A stretch of 64,000 bases of DNA from Pseudemcibacter aquimaris (GTDB lineage Bacteria > Pseudomonadota > Alphaproteobacteria > Sphingomonadales > Emcibacteraceae). This document shows, piece after piece, positions 24,465-32,159 of the stretch. How positions within the stretch are numbered: the first letter of the stretch is position 1; every line of letters begins with the position of its first letter. The stretch is from the NCBI RefSeq assembly GCF_028869115.1, contig NZ_CP079800.1, positions 1,798,001-1,862,000 of the forward strand, read 5' to 3'. The notes beneath the pieces were generated by a model, which was not told where the DNA came from, searched no databases, and saw only the letters and a list, made by a program, of their open reading frames with translations. The position numbers and the translations under genes were made by a program.

Positions 24465-26024
24465 CTAATTATTTATATTTTGTCTGCGAATAATTTTTCC
24501 TGGCCTCGCATCAGTTACAACATCCTTATTCCAGACAAGTTCCCCATTGACCCACACAGCAGCAATACCGCTTGAATATTGTAATGAATTTTCAAAAGAG
24601 GCATTGTCCTGAATAGTAGCTGGATTAAAAAGGACCAAATCTGCCGCATAGCCTTTTTTAATTAAACCTCGATCCGTAATTCCAAGATTACTTGCGGGTA
24701 AACTTGTCATTTTTCTAATCGCTTCACTTAAAGAAATAACTTTTTTATCCCTGACATACCGTGCTAGAACACGAGCAAATGCCCCTTGACCCCGTGGATG
24801 GCTATCATCAATGCCGCCATCAGTGGTGATAGCTGTGAAGGGCCATTTCATAAATGCTTCAATGTCCGCGTCGCCAATGTTGCGGCCAATAACGCGTTCA
24901 TGAAGGTTTTCTCGCTCTGCGCGTTGAAGCAGCTCCATCATTAGATCAACAGGATCTTTGTTCTTTTCAATTGCAAGTTCTGATAATGTCTTGCCGATAT
25001 ATGTTGGTTCACCCTCATAATCTGAAATTGTAATGCTGGAGGGAGACGCGATTGAGTTTAAAGCATATTCCGCTGCTTCTCGGTCCTCATAATTTCGAGC
25101 AGGCATTAATATGGCCATGGGGGCCTTCCAGCCATCATACGGGTATATATCCGCTGTGATGTTCAATCCTGATTTGCGAGCATTATCCAGTTTATCGATT
25201 ACAGTTGGTGCGTTTCCATGTATTTCGTACATAGCAAGTTTAATATGACTAATATTCGCGGAAATATCGGCCTCTCGGGCAATTGTAATGACTTCGTCTA
25301 TGGCCTCTGTGACTTTAATATCTTCGCTTCTGATATGGCTTGAATATTTGCCACCATATTCTGCCGCTACTTTAGCGAGTTCGATTACTTCATGGCTATT
25401 TGAATATAAAGAAGGCTCATATTCAAGTCCTGTTGACAAGCCCAGTGCACCCGCTTCCATATCGCGCCGCAACATTATTTTCATCTGGTCAAGCTCATCC
25501 GCTGTCGCTAAACGTTTAAAATCATTTCCCATAACAATTTCACGGTAGGTATCATGAGGGGCAAAATAGGCTAAATTTATCGCTGCAGGTGTTTTTTCAA
25601 ATACTGAAAAACTGTGGTCAATTGATATAAAAGGACTTCCAAATGTTGATGCACCACCGTCCAGACCACTTACAATAGTTGTAATGCCTTGCGCAAGTGC
25701 GCTTTCAGGTGCTGGTTTATTCATAAGTTTAGTATCATGGTGGCTATGCGGATCAATAAACCCAGGTGCAAGTGCTAAGCCGTTCGCATCCCATATAATG
25801 TCATTTTCATTGGCAGTAATATCCCCAATTTTCTTAATCAAACCGCCTTCTATTCTTACATCCGCAAAGTAACTTTTGTCGCCAGTACCATTATAAATAA
25901 ATGCATTTTTAATCAATGTTACTGTACCCGGTAACTCTGATTGTTTATCTACATGAACACTGCAGGAATATATAAATAGCAAAATAAAGTTAAACAATAG
26001 ATGCCTAAGAGGACTGATATTCAT
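24465..26024 (-). CDS. D-aminoacylase-like amidohydrolase, probable lipoprotein
   Basis: A 519-residue member of the N-acyl-D-amino-acid deacylase branch of amidohydrolases. The N-terminus is hydrophobic and ends in IYSC at residue 21, consistent with lipidation. APGFIDPHSHHD (His93, His95) is the first metal site. Further markers are GLSTGLEYEP, SHIRSED, SHIKLAMYE and the C-terminal ITTDGGIDDSHPRGQGAF, typical of D-aminoacylases and dihydroorotase-like relatives. It likely removes the acyl group from N-acyl-D-amino acids, or cleaves D-residue peptides, in the envelope. It lies upstream of the ATP-grasp locus on the same strand, about 100 bases before the 44-codon ORF. Confidence 0.87.
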   Translation of the reverse strand: MNISPLRHLLFNFILLFIYSCSVHVDKQSELPGTVTLIKNAFIYNGTGDKSYFADVRIEGGLIKKIGDITANENDIIWDANGLALAPGFIDPHSHHDTKLMNKPAPESALAQGITTIVSGLDGGASTFGSPFISIDHSFSVFEKTPAAINLAYFAPHDTYREIVMGNDFKRLATADELDQMKIMLRRDMEAGALGLSTGLEYEPSLYSNSHEVIELAKVAAEYGGKYSSHIRSEDIKVTEAIDEVITIAREADISANISHIKLAMYEIHGNAPTVIDKLDNARKSGLNITADIYPYDGWKAPMAILMPARNYEDREAAEYALNSIASPSSITISDYEGEPTYIGKTLSELAIEKNKDPVDLMMELLQRAERENLHERVIGRNIGDADIEAFMKWPFTAITTDGGIDDSHPRGQGAFARVLARYVRDKKVISLSEAIRKMTSLPASNLGITDRGLIKKGYAADLVLFNPATIQDNASFENSLQYSSGIAAVWVNGELVWNKDVVTDARPGKIIRRQNINN

Positions 26025-26416
26025 AATATTTCCTAGTAAGATAAAAGGTGACCTAAATCGAATAAAAACTTAGACATGTGGAAAAACAAATTCTGTTCAT
26101 GATGATAGTAGACCTTGATGAGTAATTGTCCACGCTTTATTTTTTAATGATCTTTGTTGGTATTCATCTTTACGCAACCTATGTATTCATAATATTAAGC
26201 TATTTTAAGAAAAACATTAATTTGGTTGACATAACATCCAATATAGTATCTAAGCGAAACAAGTTTGAATTATACATTTACTAACGCTTCCATTTCTTTT
26301 TCCAAATTATTTGATTTAGTCTCGGTCGATTGACGTAAGTCTAAATCAGGCGGACAAGCTTGTCCGCGATATCGTGGATAAGCAATTTAATAATTAAGTG
26401 CACAAGGAGAAATATT
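26025..26416 (+). promoter_or_regulatory. Divergent intergenic region with structured leader of the cold-shock gene
   Basis: A 392-base gap between the D-aminoacylase and cold-shock genes. TTGACA at 26226-26231 with TATCTA at 26247-26252 (15-base spacer) is a weak promoter candidate, which would give a leader of roughly 160 bases. In that leader, TGATTTAG (26312-26319) pairs with CTAAATCA (26341-26348). GCGGACAAGCTTGTCCGC (26350-26367) is a perfect 18-base palindrome. A strong AAGGAGA (26404-26410) precedes the GTG. Long structured leaders are known for cspA-type genes, where they act as thermosensors. Confidence 0.5.
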
Positions 26417-26623
26417 GTGGCAACAGGAAAAGTAAAATGGTTTAACCATACTAAAGGGTATGGATTTATCGAAACAGAAGATAGAGGTTCTGATGTTTTT
26501 GTACATATCAGTGCTGTAGAACAATCAGACCTATCGACTTTAAATGAAGGTCAATCAATCAGATTTGAAATTCAGGATAAAGATGGTAAAAAATCTGCTT
26601 ATAATTTACAAGAAACTGCATAA
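26417..26623 (+). CDS. Cold-shock domain protein (CspA family)
   Basis: Sixty-eight residues from GTG 26417, chosen because AAGGAGA lies 6 bases upstream and the product then starts [10 protein letters not shown] as in the family. An upstream in-frame ATG would add residues unlike any Csp. The RNP1 motif reads KGYGFIE and RNP2 reads VFVHIS, both with their aromatic residues for single-stranded nucleic acid binding. It acts as an RNA chaperone in the cytoplasm. It ends at a strong terminator. A DUF1294 gene, often fused to this domain in other bacteria, is 1.9 kb downstream on the same strand. Confidence 0.95.
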   Translation: MATGKVKWFNHTKGYGFIETEDRGSDVFVHISAVEQSDLSTLNEGQSIRFEIQDKDGKKSAYNLQETA

Positions 26624-26647
26624 GTAGCTCTTAATAAGATGTTTCCT

Positions 26648-26684
26648 AAAGGCACGGTAGATTTTATCTTCCGTGCCTTTTTTT
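26648..26684 (+). terminator. Terminator of the cold-shock gene
   Basis: A 10-bp stem, AAAGGCACGG (26648-26657) with CCGTGCCTTT (26671-26680), around a 13-base loop and followed by further T residues. Confidence 0.9.
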
Positions 26685-26695
26685 GATCAATTTAA

Positions 26696-26729
26696 CATCC
26701 GCTTCTGGCCGTTAGCAGACATTCGAATG
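26696..26729. repeat. REP-like palindrome of the TGTCCGC family
   Basis: CATCCGCTTCTGGCC followed by GTTAGCAGACATTCG, with CGCT/AGCAG pairing. It is related to the palindromes at 21697 and 28777. Confidence 0.6.
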
Positions 26730-26780
26730 TTAACGGTTACAATAATTGTTGAAGTTTTTTGTGCTATACTCTTTTAGACT

Positions 26781-26879
26781 TTATTTTCGAACGGTTCGGT
26801 AAACTATTACACACCCCACAAACGGCAATATTGCAATCAAAAATAACCCTATATCTAAGTTTCTCAGTGCTGAGTACAT
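26781..26879 (-). CDS. Candidate 32-residue single-helix membrane peptide
   Basis: A minus-strand ORF with ATG at 26879 that encodes a short polar start, one hydrophobic helix (IGLFLIAILPFVGCVIVY) and a basic tail (RTVRK), a convincing single-pass arrangement. No strong ribosome site is visible. It is 73 bases downstream of the methyltransferase stop on the same strand. It may be a real micropeptide or the remnant of a larger membrane gene. Confidence 0.3.
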   Translation of the reverse strand: MYSALRNLDIGLFLIAILPFVGCVIVYRTVRK

Positions 26880-26952
26880 TAACAAACACGTTTTCTTGAG
26901 TGACCACCCAGCGGACACTCGCTCATTTTATTTTTAATATTTCTGCCAAAAT

Positions 26953-27579
26953 TCATTGAGGCTGTGTCAATTTTTTACCAATTACCGTAACCGATGGCAC
27001 AGGAGTACAGGAATACTCTAAAATCTCAATTTCTAAAAACCCGACATCAACCATTAACTTGCGTACTTTCTCTGCCATTTCCAGAGCTTGTAAACGGCTC
27101 GGTCGTTTGGTCCGTGGCATATAAGTAACAGCTGCCGCTCCGTTGCGTGCTAGTATTCGATAAATTTTTTCAATAGCTTCTTTTTGATCTCTAAAAAACT
27201 GGATAACGTTCACACAAAAAACCTTATCGAAGTATTGATCTTCAATCTGGCATGTTTCAAATTGTTCAATCCACAACTCAAGGGTTCCATCAGAAACGGC
27301 TGGCAAGCACGATTTCCTCGATTGGACTATCATCTCTTTAGAATGATCAAGACCTACAAGCTTCCCGCCGTTGATTTTCTTAAGAACCTCGGTCAGCGCT
27401 ACACCCGGACCACATCCAATTTCCAGTACATAATCTTCTGGATTTATACTTAAAGCATCCACTGTAAAAAGGTTTCTTCTAATGTTAGATCCACGATTAG
27501 CCATAATCCAACCGGCAAGTTTACCAATACTGCCAGTTGGATGTCTAAATTGGCCCACAATGTACTTTCTAAGCGACAT
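26953..27579 (-). CDS. Class I SAM-dependent methyltransferase
   Basis: A 208-residue protein with the SAM-binding motif I VLEIGCGPGVAL near residue 51, the acidic motif II end in LVGLDHS, and post-motif segments FDKVFCVNVIQFF and ILARNGAAAVTYMPR. It belongs to the UbiE/COQ5-like Methyltransf_11/25 group. The acceptor is not evident and could be a small molecule or a xenobiotic. It is the last gene of the MarR-led operon, 23 bases after the small membrane protein gene. A link to detoxification is inferred from the MarR control. Confidence 0.88.
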   Translation of the reverse strand: MSLRKYIVGQFRHPTGSIGKLAGWIMANRGSNIRRNLFTVDALSINPEDYVLEIGCGPGVALTEVLKKINGGKLVGLDHSKEMIVQSRKSCLPAVSDGTLELWIEQFETCQIEDQYFDKVFCVNVIQFFRDQKEAIEKIYRILARNGAAAVTYMPRTKRPSRLQALEMAEKVRKLMVDVGFLEIEILEYSCTPVPSVTVIGKKLTQPQ

Positions 27580-27602
27580 TCTAAAATCAAACTGTTTGCA
27601 AA

Positions 27603-27839
27603 TTAATGAGGTCGGTTATTGGGTCTACGTCGCCCAATATTTAGAACAAAAACCAAAAACGCAATGTTTGTCGCAAACATAAAAGCATGCTTGAATTGGA
27701 TGGATTGCAAGCCAAATAATTCTGTAAGTGTACTGTTCCATGACCAGAGTAGTAATACACTCCACATTAAGAGTGCAATCACTGCTAAAAAGGCACACTT
27801 TACCATTTTATTTTTACTCAATTCGTTTTCACTATTCAT
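27603..27839 (-). CDS. Small two-helix membrane protein in a MarR operon
   Basis: Seventy-eight residues from ATG 27839, which overlaps the end of the marR-type gene by 8 bases and has GGAG 8 bases upstream. A TTG five codons earlier is less likely. Two hydrophobic helices are visible (CAFLAVIALLMWSVLLLW and AFMFATNIAFLVFVL), with a basic C-terminus (GRRRPNNRPH). No family recognised. Being coupled to the repressor and placed before the methyltransferase, it probably serves the same response. Confidence 0.75.
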   Translation of the reverse strand: MNSENELSKNKMVKCAFLAVIALLMWSVLLLWSWNSTLTELFGLQSIQFKHAFMFATNIAFLVFVLNIGRRRPNNRPH

Positions 27840-28278
27840 TTTCAACTCCTTCAAGTAGTGAGGTTAATTTATTGATCACACTGGACGCTGTCGCAATTTC
27901 CCGTTCGGTGAATTTAGTAGAAATTTCCTTCATGAAATCTTTTTCACGACGGAGAACCACTTCAAATTTGCACCTTCCCAATTTAGAAAGTGAAATTAGG
28001 AACGTACGTTTGTCTTTTGGATTGTTGTCACTGTTGACCAGACCATGTTGAGACAGGTTATTTACGATTACCTGGATGTGTTGACGCGAAACGCTCTTGC
28101 TTCTTGCAATGTCGGGAACCGTTATTGCGTTATCTGGATAAAGAGTTTCCATAACCGCCCGTGCCGATGCATTTACGCCAATATCGCTATGTAATTCATC
28201 CGCAGTAAATTTAAGCACGTTAAAACAATGTCGAATTTCGTCTATTACTAACTTTATATTAATTGTATCAGTACTCAT
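27832..28278 (-). CDS. MarR-family transcriptional regulator
   Basis: A 148-residue winged-helix protein. The recognition region SVSRQHIQVIVNNLSQHGLV and the wing NPKDKRTFLISLSKLG match the MarR layout. Helices at both ends should form the dimer interface. Two 15-bp inverted repeats (GACAA-N5-TTGTC) lie in its promoter, so it most likely represses its own operon, which also encodes a small membrane protein and a methyltransferase. The ligand is unknown; the family usually responds to phenolic compounds or oxidants. Confidence 0.9.
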   Translation of the reverse strand: MSTDTINIKLVIDEIRHCFNVLKFTADELHSDIGVNASARAVMETLYPDNAITVPDIARSKSVSRQHIQVIVNNLSQHGLVNSDNNPKDKRTFLISLSKLGRCKFEVVLRREKDFMKEISTKFTEREIATASSVINKLTSLLEGVENE

Positions 28279-28310
28279 AAATGGTCTTTCAAGTTGCTAG
28301 TCACTGGCTA

Positions 28311-28361
28311 AATATATAATACGACAATATACTTGTCAAAATATTCGACAACATTATTGTC
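28311..28361 (-). promoter_or_regulatory. Promoter of the marR-type operon with two operators
   Basis: On the minus strand TTGACA (28334-28339), 17 bases, and TATATT (28311-28316) form a near-consensus promoter. GACAATATACTTGTC (28323-28337) covers the spacer and the -35 end. GACAACATTATTGTC (28347-28361) lies just upstream, 24 bp centre to centre. Both are GACAA-N5-TTGTC palindromes, as expected for a dimeric MarR protein blocking RNA polymerase. Confidence 0.78.
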
Positions 28362-28421
28362 AAATAATTATTAACATATTGTATTTAATGTGCTTATTCA
28401 TAAGTAGATAGTTTGTAATAC

Positions 28422-28449
28422 TTGGTTGGTGCGGAATATTCGATATAAT
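28422..28449 (+). promoter_or_regulatory. Candidate promoter of the DUF1294 gene
   Basis: TTGGTT (28422-28427), a 16-base spacer, and a perfect TATAAT (28444-28449), 45 bases before the TTG start. It does not overlap the MarR operators. Confidence 0.5.
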
Positions 28450-28493
28450 GTACCAGAAAATTATCTAATTTTTAGAGCAATTAAAGGAGGTTA

Positions 28494-28709
28494 TTGACCT
28501 TTATTTTATACCGCTCAGATAAAATTTCTGCACGAAATGGACAACAACGAACCCCAGAAAATACACTGCACTTTCTCTCTTGTTTAGGTGGATGGCCTGG
28601 TGCATTATTCGCACAACAGAAATTTCGACACAAAAATAAAAAGCAATCATTTTTAATCTTATTCTGGATAACCGTAATTATAAACTGCACAGCTTTTTAT
28701 GGCTTTTAA
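28494..28709 (+). CDS. Short DUF1294 membrane protein
   Basis: Seventy-one residues from TTG 28494. AAGGAGG lies only 3 bases upstream, and a TAA stop 12 bases upstream of the TTG closes the frame, so no earlier start exists. DUF1294 is recognised by LYRSDK, RTPENTLHFLSCLGGWPGALFAQQ and FRHKNKKQSF, then a C-terminal membrane helix. Usual members have a full membrane helix before LYxxDK; here only three or four residues remain, so the protein is N-terminally short. DUF1294 is often fused behind a cold-shock domain. The function is unknown. Confidence 0.82.
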   Translation: MTFILYRSDKISARNGQQRTPENTLHFLSCLGGWPGALFAQQKFRHKNKKQSFLILFWITVIINCTAFYGF

Positions 28710-28776
28710 CACCCCAGGGATTAAATAATCTCAATGTTGTTTTAGATAATTACTTTTAAACAAGGACAATTATTCT

Positions 28777-28806
28777 AATGTCCGCTTCGGGTCGAAAGCA
28801 GACATT
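28777..28806. repeat. REP-like palindrome of the TGTCCGC family
   Basis: A 30-base element beginning AATGTCCGCTT and ending AAGCAGACATT, a near-perfect inverted repeat with one mismatched pair and an 8-base centre. It is related to the copies at 21697 and 26696. Confidence 0.65.
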
Positions 28807-28815
28807 ATGCTATGG

Positions 28816-28840
28816 ATAAAGACCCTATATGTGTCTTTAT
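28816..28840. terminator. Weak candidate terminator between convergent genes
   Basis: ATAAAGAC (28816-28823) pairs with GTCTTTAT (28833-28840) around a 9-base loop, between the DUF1294 gene and the convergent propeller gene. The stem is AT-rich, so efficiency is doubtful. Confidence 0.35.
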
Positions 28841-28888
28841 TATTGTCACATTCGCGAAAAAGATTACAGTAAAATTGATCCTGTAATG

Positions 28889-29851
28889 TCACTCAATATT
28901 TTTATCATAAATTGATGTTTGGGTTAGGTTGGTTTCACTGCCGCCTGCTGCAGGAATGATGAATATATCATTATGGTTAAGGTTATTATGTCTGACGCTA
29001 TTAAAGGCAATAAATTTATTATCTGGTGACCAATTGGGATTTGTATCCCTGACATTATTATCCGTCAGTTGCCGTAAATTTGTGCCATCTGAATTTATGG
29101 TATAAAGCTCGGCACTTGTGATGCCATCCTTCGCGAAACTGAATGAAATTTTGTTGCCGCCATTTGTAAGGGATATGCCATAGAATGAACTGTTTTCCTC
29201 TTTATTCATTGAAATGACTTCTATTGTGTTTTGACCGTCGCCATCGGCGATATAAATTTTATGGTCCGATACAAATGCAATGTGGCTGCCGTCTCTGGAA
29301 ATATATGGAAATTTGATTGATTTAAATTCTTTCAATATTTGCTTAGCTTTGCGCGTCACAAAATCATATTTATAAAGTTTGGTTTCCTTATAATCACGAA
29401 AAGCATTTTGTGTCAGATACACCAAGGATTTGTTATCCTCGGTTTTGCTGAACCAAAGCGCCCATTCACCTGCCTTTGGATTTACGTTTGTAAGTGGTTC
29501 GTAACTGCCATCTTTTAAATTATGGTGATAAATATTCGCCCCGCCGAATGGTTCCGTTGCGTCCCGATCAGACACCACAATAAGGCCTTCTTGATGAAAC
29601 GGCAGCACCCACCAATTGCGATGATCGCTACTTGTAATTTTGGTTTGATTGCTGCCGTCCACATTCATTTTATAACTTTGCGCCGGAACATCATATGCTT
29701 TACCCGGCGTTATTCCCCGGTAAGAATAAAAGTAAATATAATTGCCATCATCACTAAACACGGGCGCAATGTCATCATTCGCCATAACGTCATTCATGAA
29801 CGTCAGGCAAAATAAGCTAACTATTGACAAGTATACGAAACTCTTGTTCAT
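28889..29851 (-). CDS. Exported TolB/PD40-type beta-propeller protein
   Basis: A 320-residue protein with a signal peptide (MNKSFVYLSIVSLFCLTFMNDVMA region). Repeated propeller motifs of the WD40-like PD40 type are present: PVFSDDGNYIYF, FPYISRDGSHIAFVS and NPNWSPDNKFIAFNS, with NVDGSNQTKIT and NSDGTNLRQLT between them. Such proteins bind partners in the periplasm. It diverges from the CadC-like regulator at 29977 over a 125-base gap holding three phased direct repeats, so that regulator may control it. Confidence 0.82.
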   Translation of the reverse strand: MNKSFVYLSIVSLFCLTFMNDVMANDDIAPVFSDDGNYIYFYSYRGITPGKAYDVPAQSYKMNVDGSNQTKITSSDHRNWWVLPFHQEGLIVVSDRDATEPFGGANIYHHNLKDGSYEPLTNVNPKAGEWALWFSKTEDNKSLVYLTQNAFRDYKETKLYKYDFVTRKAKQILKEFKSIKFPYISRDGSHIAFVSDHKIYIADGDGQNTIEVISMNKEENSSFYGISLTNGGNKISFSFAKDGITSAELYTINSDGTNLRQLTDNNVRDTNPNWSPDNKFIAFNSVRHNNLNHNDIFIIPAAGGSETNLTQTSIYDKNIE

Positions 29852-29933
29852 AATTGGTTATTCCTTATGGTTTTTAAATTCGGTTCTCGGTCGTAATTTA
29901 ATAAAATGGAGATAGAGCCTGTCATTAAATTTT

Positions 29934-29961
29934 TGGTGAAATTTGGTGAATAAGTGGTGAA
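29934..29961. promoter_or_regulatory. Three helically phased direct repeats between divergent genes
   Basis: TGGTGAA occurs at 29934-29940, 29944-29950 and 29955-29961, spaced 10 and 11 bases, so the copies lie on the same face of the helix. OmpR/PhoB-type winged-helix proteins bind tandem direct repeats with about 11-bp spacing. The adjacent gene at 29977 encodes such a domain. Autoregulation and control of the divergent propeller gene are inferred. Confidence 0.5.
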
Positions 29962-29976
29962 AGTGATGGTTATTCA

Positions 29977-30963
29977 ATGAGTTATGATAAATCCAAGATG
30001 ATATCATTAGGAGACATTCAAGTTGACCTTGAAGCCGAAACTTGCACAAAAAACGGCGCCCGCCTCAATCTGTCGCCGCTTTCATTTAAACTTCTTGCGT
30101 GTTTGATTGAGCATGATGGCGAGGCAGTTTCATCAGAATTATTAAAAGAAAAAGTCTGGCAAGGGATTGCTGTCACGGACGATGGCTTAAAACAAAGAGT
30201 ACGGATTTTACGAAAGGCATTGGGTGACGACGGAGAAACGCCAAAAATAATCGGCGCTGAACGCCATAAAGGTTATAAGCTTTTAATATCCCCTAAGCCA
30301 TTAAATACAAGTAATCCTATCCTCATCAAGGGTCTGGCCTTATCATTTATTGTTATCGCCATAATATTTTCAAGTTTTTTCTGGGAAGATAAAAAATCAA
30401 TAAGACTTGTTGTGATGCCCTTTGAAACAGAAGATGTTGATCAACAATCTCTCTTATTTACCAGAGGGCTAACCTATGAATTAATTTCCAGAATTAATTC
30501 GATGCCCGTTTTATCCACAGTCAATCTTACCAGTGCTGGCCTTTATGCAGATAAGAGAGCGCGTGATGTGGCGAAAGAATTTAATGCCGATGCCATTATT
30601 GAAGGAAGCGTTTTACGCCAAGAAGGATATTTAAAAGTTAATGTTCAAATGACCGATGGGGAAAGCGAAGAGGTAATTTGGTCCAGCATTTACGAAAAAT
30701 CAATGCCCGATATATTTGAAATTCAACGGGATATTACATTTCATATAGCGCTGGTTTTAAATCAAGATTTTGACCGAAGTACCGCAGAACATCTTAAAAT
30801 CTTCCCAACCGAAAATATTGAGGCATACTCCCTCTTCATTCAAGCGCTGGGATACGAGGGGCAAATGCACGATGAAGCCGTCAATTTATTAGAAAGAGCC
30901 ATTGACCTTGACCCCGAATTTAAAGAAGCAGAAGACTTGCTGATAAAAATAAATGACAATTAA
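29977..30963 (+). CDS. CadC-like membrane-bound winged-helix regulator
   Basis: A 328-residue protein. An OmpR/PhoB-type DNA-binding domain lies at residues 10-105 (LNLSPLSFKLLACLIEHDGE, VSSELLKEKVW, VRILRKALGDDG, IIGAERHKGYKL). One membrane helix (about 113-133) follows. The periplasmic domain resembles the TolB-N-like domain of CadC and adenylate-cyclase relatives (VVMPFE, LTYELISRI, ADAIIEGSV), with TPR-like residues at the end. It should sense an envelope signal and act on DNA while membrane-bound, without phosphorylation. A small exported protein gene follows after 12 bases, probably in the same operon. Confidence 0.88.
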   Translation: MSYDKSKMISLGDIQVDLEAETCTKNGARLNLSPLSFKLLACLIEHDGEAVSSELLKEKVWQGIAVTDDGLKQRVRILRKALGDDGETPKIIGAERHKGYKLLISPKPLNTSNPILIKGLALSFIVIAIIFSSFFWEDKKSIRLVVMPFETEDVDQQSLLFTRGLTYELISRINSMPVLSTVNLTSAGLYADKRARDVAKEFNADAIIEGSVLRQEGYLKVNVQMTDGESEEVIWSSIYEKSMPDIFEIQRDITFHIALVLNQDFDRSTAEHLKIFPTENIEAYSLFIQALGYEGQMHDEAVNLLERAIDLDPEFKEAEDLLIKINDN

Positions 30964-30975
30964 ACAGGAACCGTT

Positions 30976-31473
30976 ATGAAAAATTTATATAAAATCACAA
31001 TCGCCATAGTGGTCTTGAATTTATTCGGTATTACGTATGCGACTGCAAACGACTTTAAGCCATCCACGATAGATTTTGATCAAGACCTAAATGCATCACG
31101 TTTATCATTAAAGCAAATATGTGAAAGCATTGATGAACGAGAATTTAACCCACCAGAAATTCCAGGCACCAAAGAAAGCCATGTTCAACTGGATTGTCAG
31201 GGCTTTATGTTTGAAGGGCAAAAAAGATTGGCTGAATTTGTATTTCGTGACGGAAAACTGGCGCTTGTCTGGGTATTGCTTGATGAAAGCGTTATGGATG
31301 ACATGGAAGTAAAAATGATAAAATTATTAGGCGAACCTAGCCACGTTTCAGCAGAATTCACAGCCTTTAGCGCGAAAAACGCGGCCTTGATCAAAGAAAA
31401 AACGGAAGTGGTTTTTTATGCACCGATGATGTCAGAAATGTTTGACGCATGGTTTGCCAATCCAGTGATGTAA
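30976..31473 (+). CDS. Small exported protein, CadC-like operon
   Basis: A 165-residue protein with a signal peptide (MKNLYKITIAIVVLNLFGITYATA). The mature part has two cysteines and an alternating alpha/beta pattern (QLDCQGFMFEGQKRLAEFVFRDGKLALVWVLL). No family recognised. Its place directly after the membrane-bound regulator suggests that it might modulate or report to that sensor in the periplasm; this is inference. Confidence 0.7.
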   Translation: MKNLYKITIAIVVLNLFGITYATANDFKPSTIDFDQDLNASRLSLKQICESIDEREFNPPEIPGTKESHVQLDCQGFMFEGQKRLAEFVFRDGKLALVWVLLDESVMDDMEVKMIKLLGEPSHVSAEFTAFSAKNAALIKEKTEVVFYAPMMSEMFDAWFANPVM

Positions 31474-31568
31474 ATACCCATTAACACCGTCTTCACAGTT
31501 ATGTGTTTTGACTTGAATGCAGAATTATTCATAGTGAATTTATCTTAAATTTAAACGGATTTAAAAAA

Positions 31569-32063
31569 ATGAATAATATTTTCAAATTTGCCCTAATGCT
31601 TATGATGTTCTGCACATTCATCAACCGATCTGCCCACGCGCAGGATAACCCCTTTGGTACGGAAACGGTTAATCATATTGGCCTAGCGGTTAGTAAGCTT
31701 GATGAAAGCGTAAGTTTTTTCGTTGATACACTTGGTTGGGAAAAAGTGGGCGGTGATCCGGATTACCCCGCTGTATTTGTTGCAAATGGTAAAATGATGA
31801 TTACATTGTGGCAAGTGGAAGACCCAGCAACAGCTACACCATTTCATAGACGCAAAAATATCGGCCTACATCACCTTGCGATCACCGTTGAAAGCCTTGA
31901 AAAATTACATGCGCTATATGACAAAATTAAAAATATGGACAATATCCATATTGAATTTGCACCAGAACATATGGGCAATGGGCCAACCACACATATGATG
32001 ATAAATGAACCAAGCGGTATTAGACTGGAATTCATTGTTCCCGGTGGCCGCATTAGAAACTAA
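31569..32063 (+). CDS. Exported VOC (glyoxalase/dioxygenase) family protein
   Basis: A 164-residue protein with a signal peptide ending near AHAQD, then a single vicinal-oxygen-chelate domain. NHIGLAVSKLDESVSFFVDTLGWEKV is the first module and LHHLAITVESLEKLHALYDKI the second, ending in PSGIRLEFIVPGG. The histidines and terminal glutamate (LEF) sit where VOC metal ligands usually lie. The substrate is unknown. Export of a VOC protein is less common than cytosolic location. Confidence 0.82.
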   Translation: MNNIFKFALMLMMFCTFINRSAHAQDNPFGTETVNHIGLAVSKLDESVSFFVDTLGWEKVGGDPDYPAVFVANGKMMITLWQVEDPATATPFHRRKNIGLHHLAITVESLEKLHALYDKIKNMDNIHIEFAPEHMGNGPTTHMMINEPSGIRLEFIVPGGRIRN

Positions 32064-32159
32064 TAAGAGAACTTTTTATAATGGCGTAATCATCAATTTA
32101 CACAATACCATTTTGTCGTTATCCTCACTTGGCACAATCATAATAACAGGGGATTAAAC

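Larger units (their letters stand above)
26624..26952. other. Intergenic stretch after the cold-shock gene
   Basis: This 329-base gap holds the terminator of the cold-shock gene, a TGTCCGC-family REP-like palindrome, and a 32-codon minus-strand ORF (each listed separately). A degenerate fragment of the same REP family (ACCCAGCGGACACTCG) lies near 26905-26920. Nothing else was seen. Confidence 0.6.

Noticed and set aside
26360-26416. Extended N-terminus of the cold-shock protein from ATG 26360
   Set aside because: The extra residues are unlike the family, and the strong AAGGAGA before GTG 26417 fixes the start.
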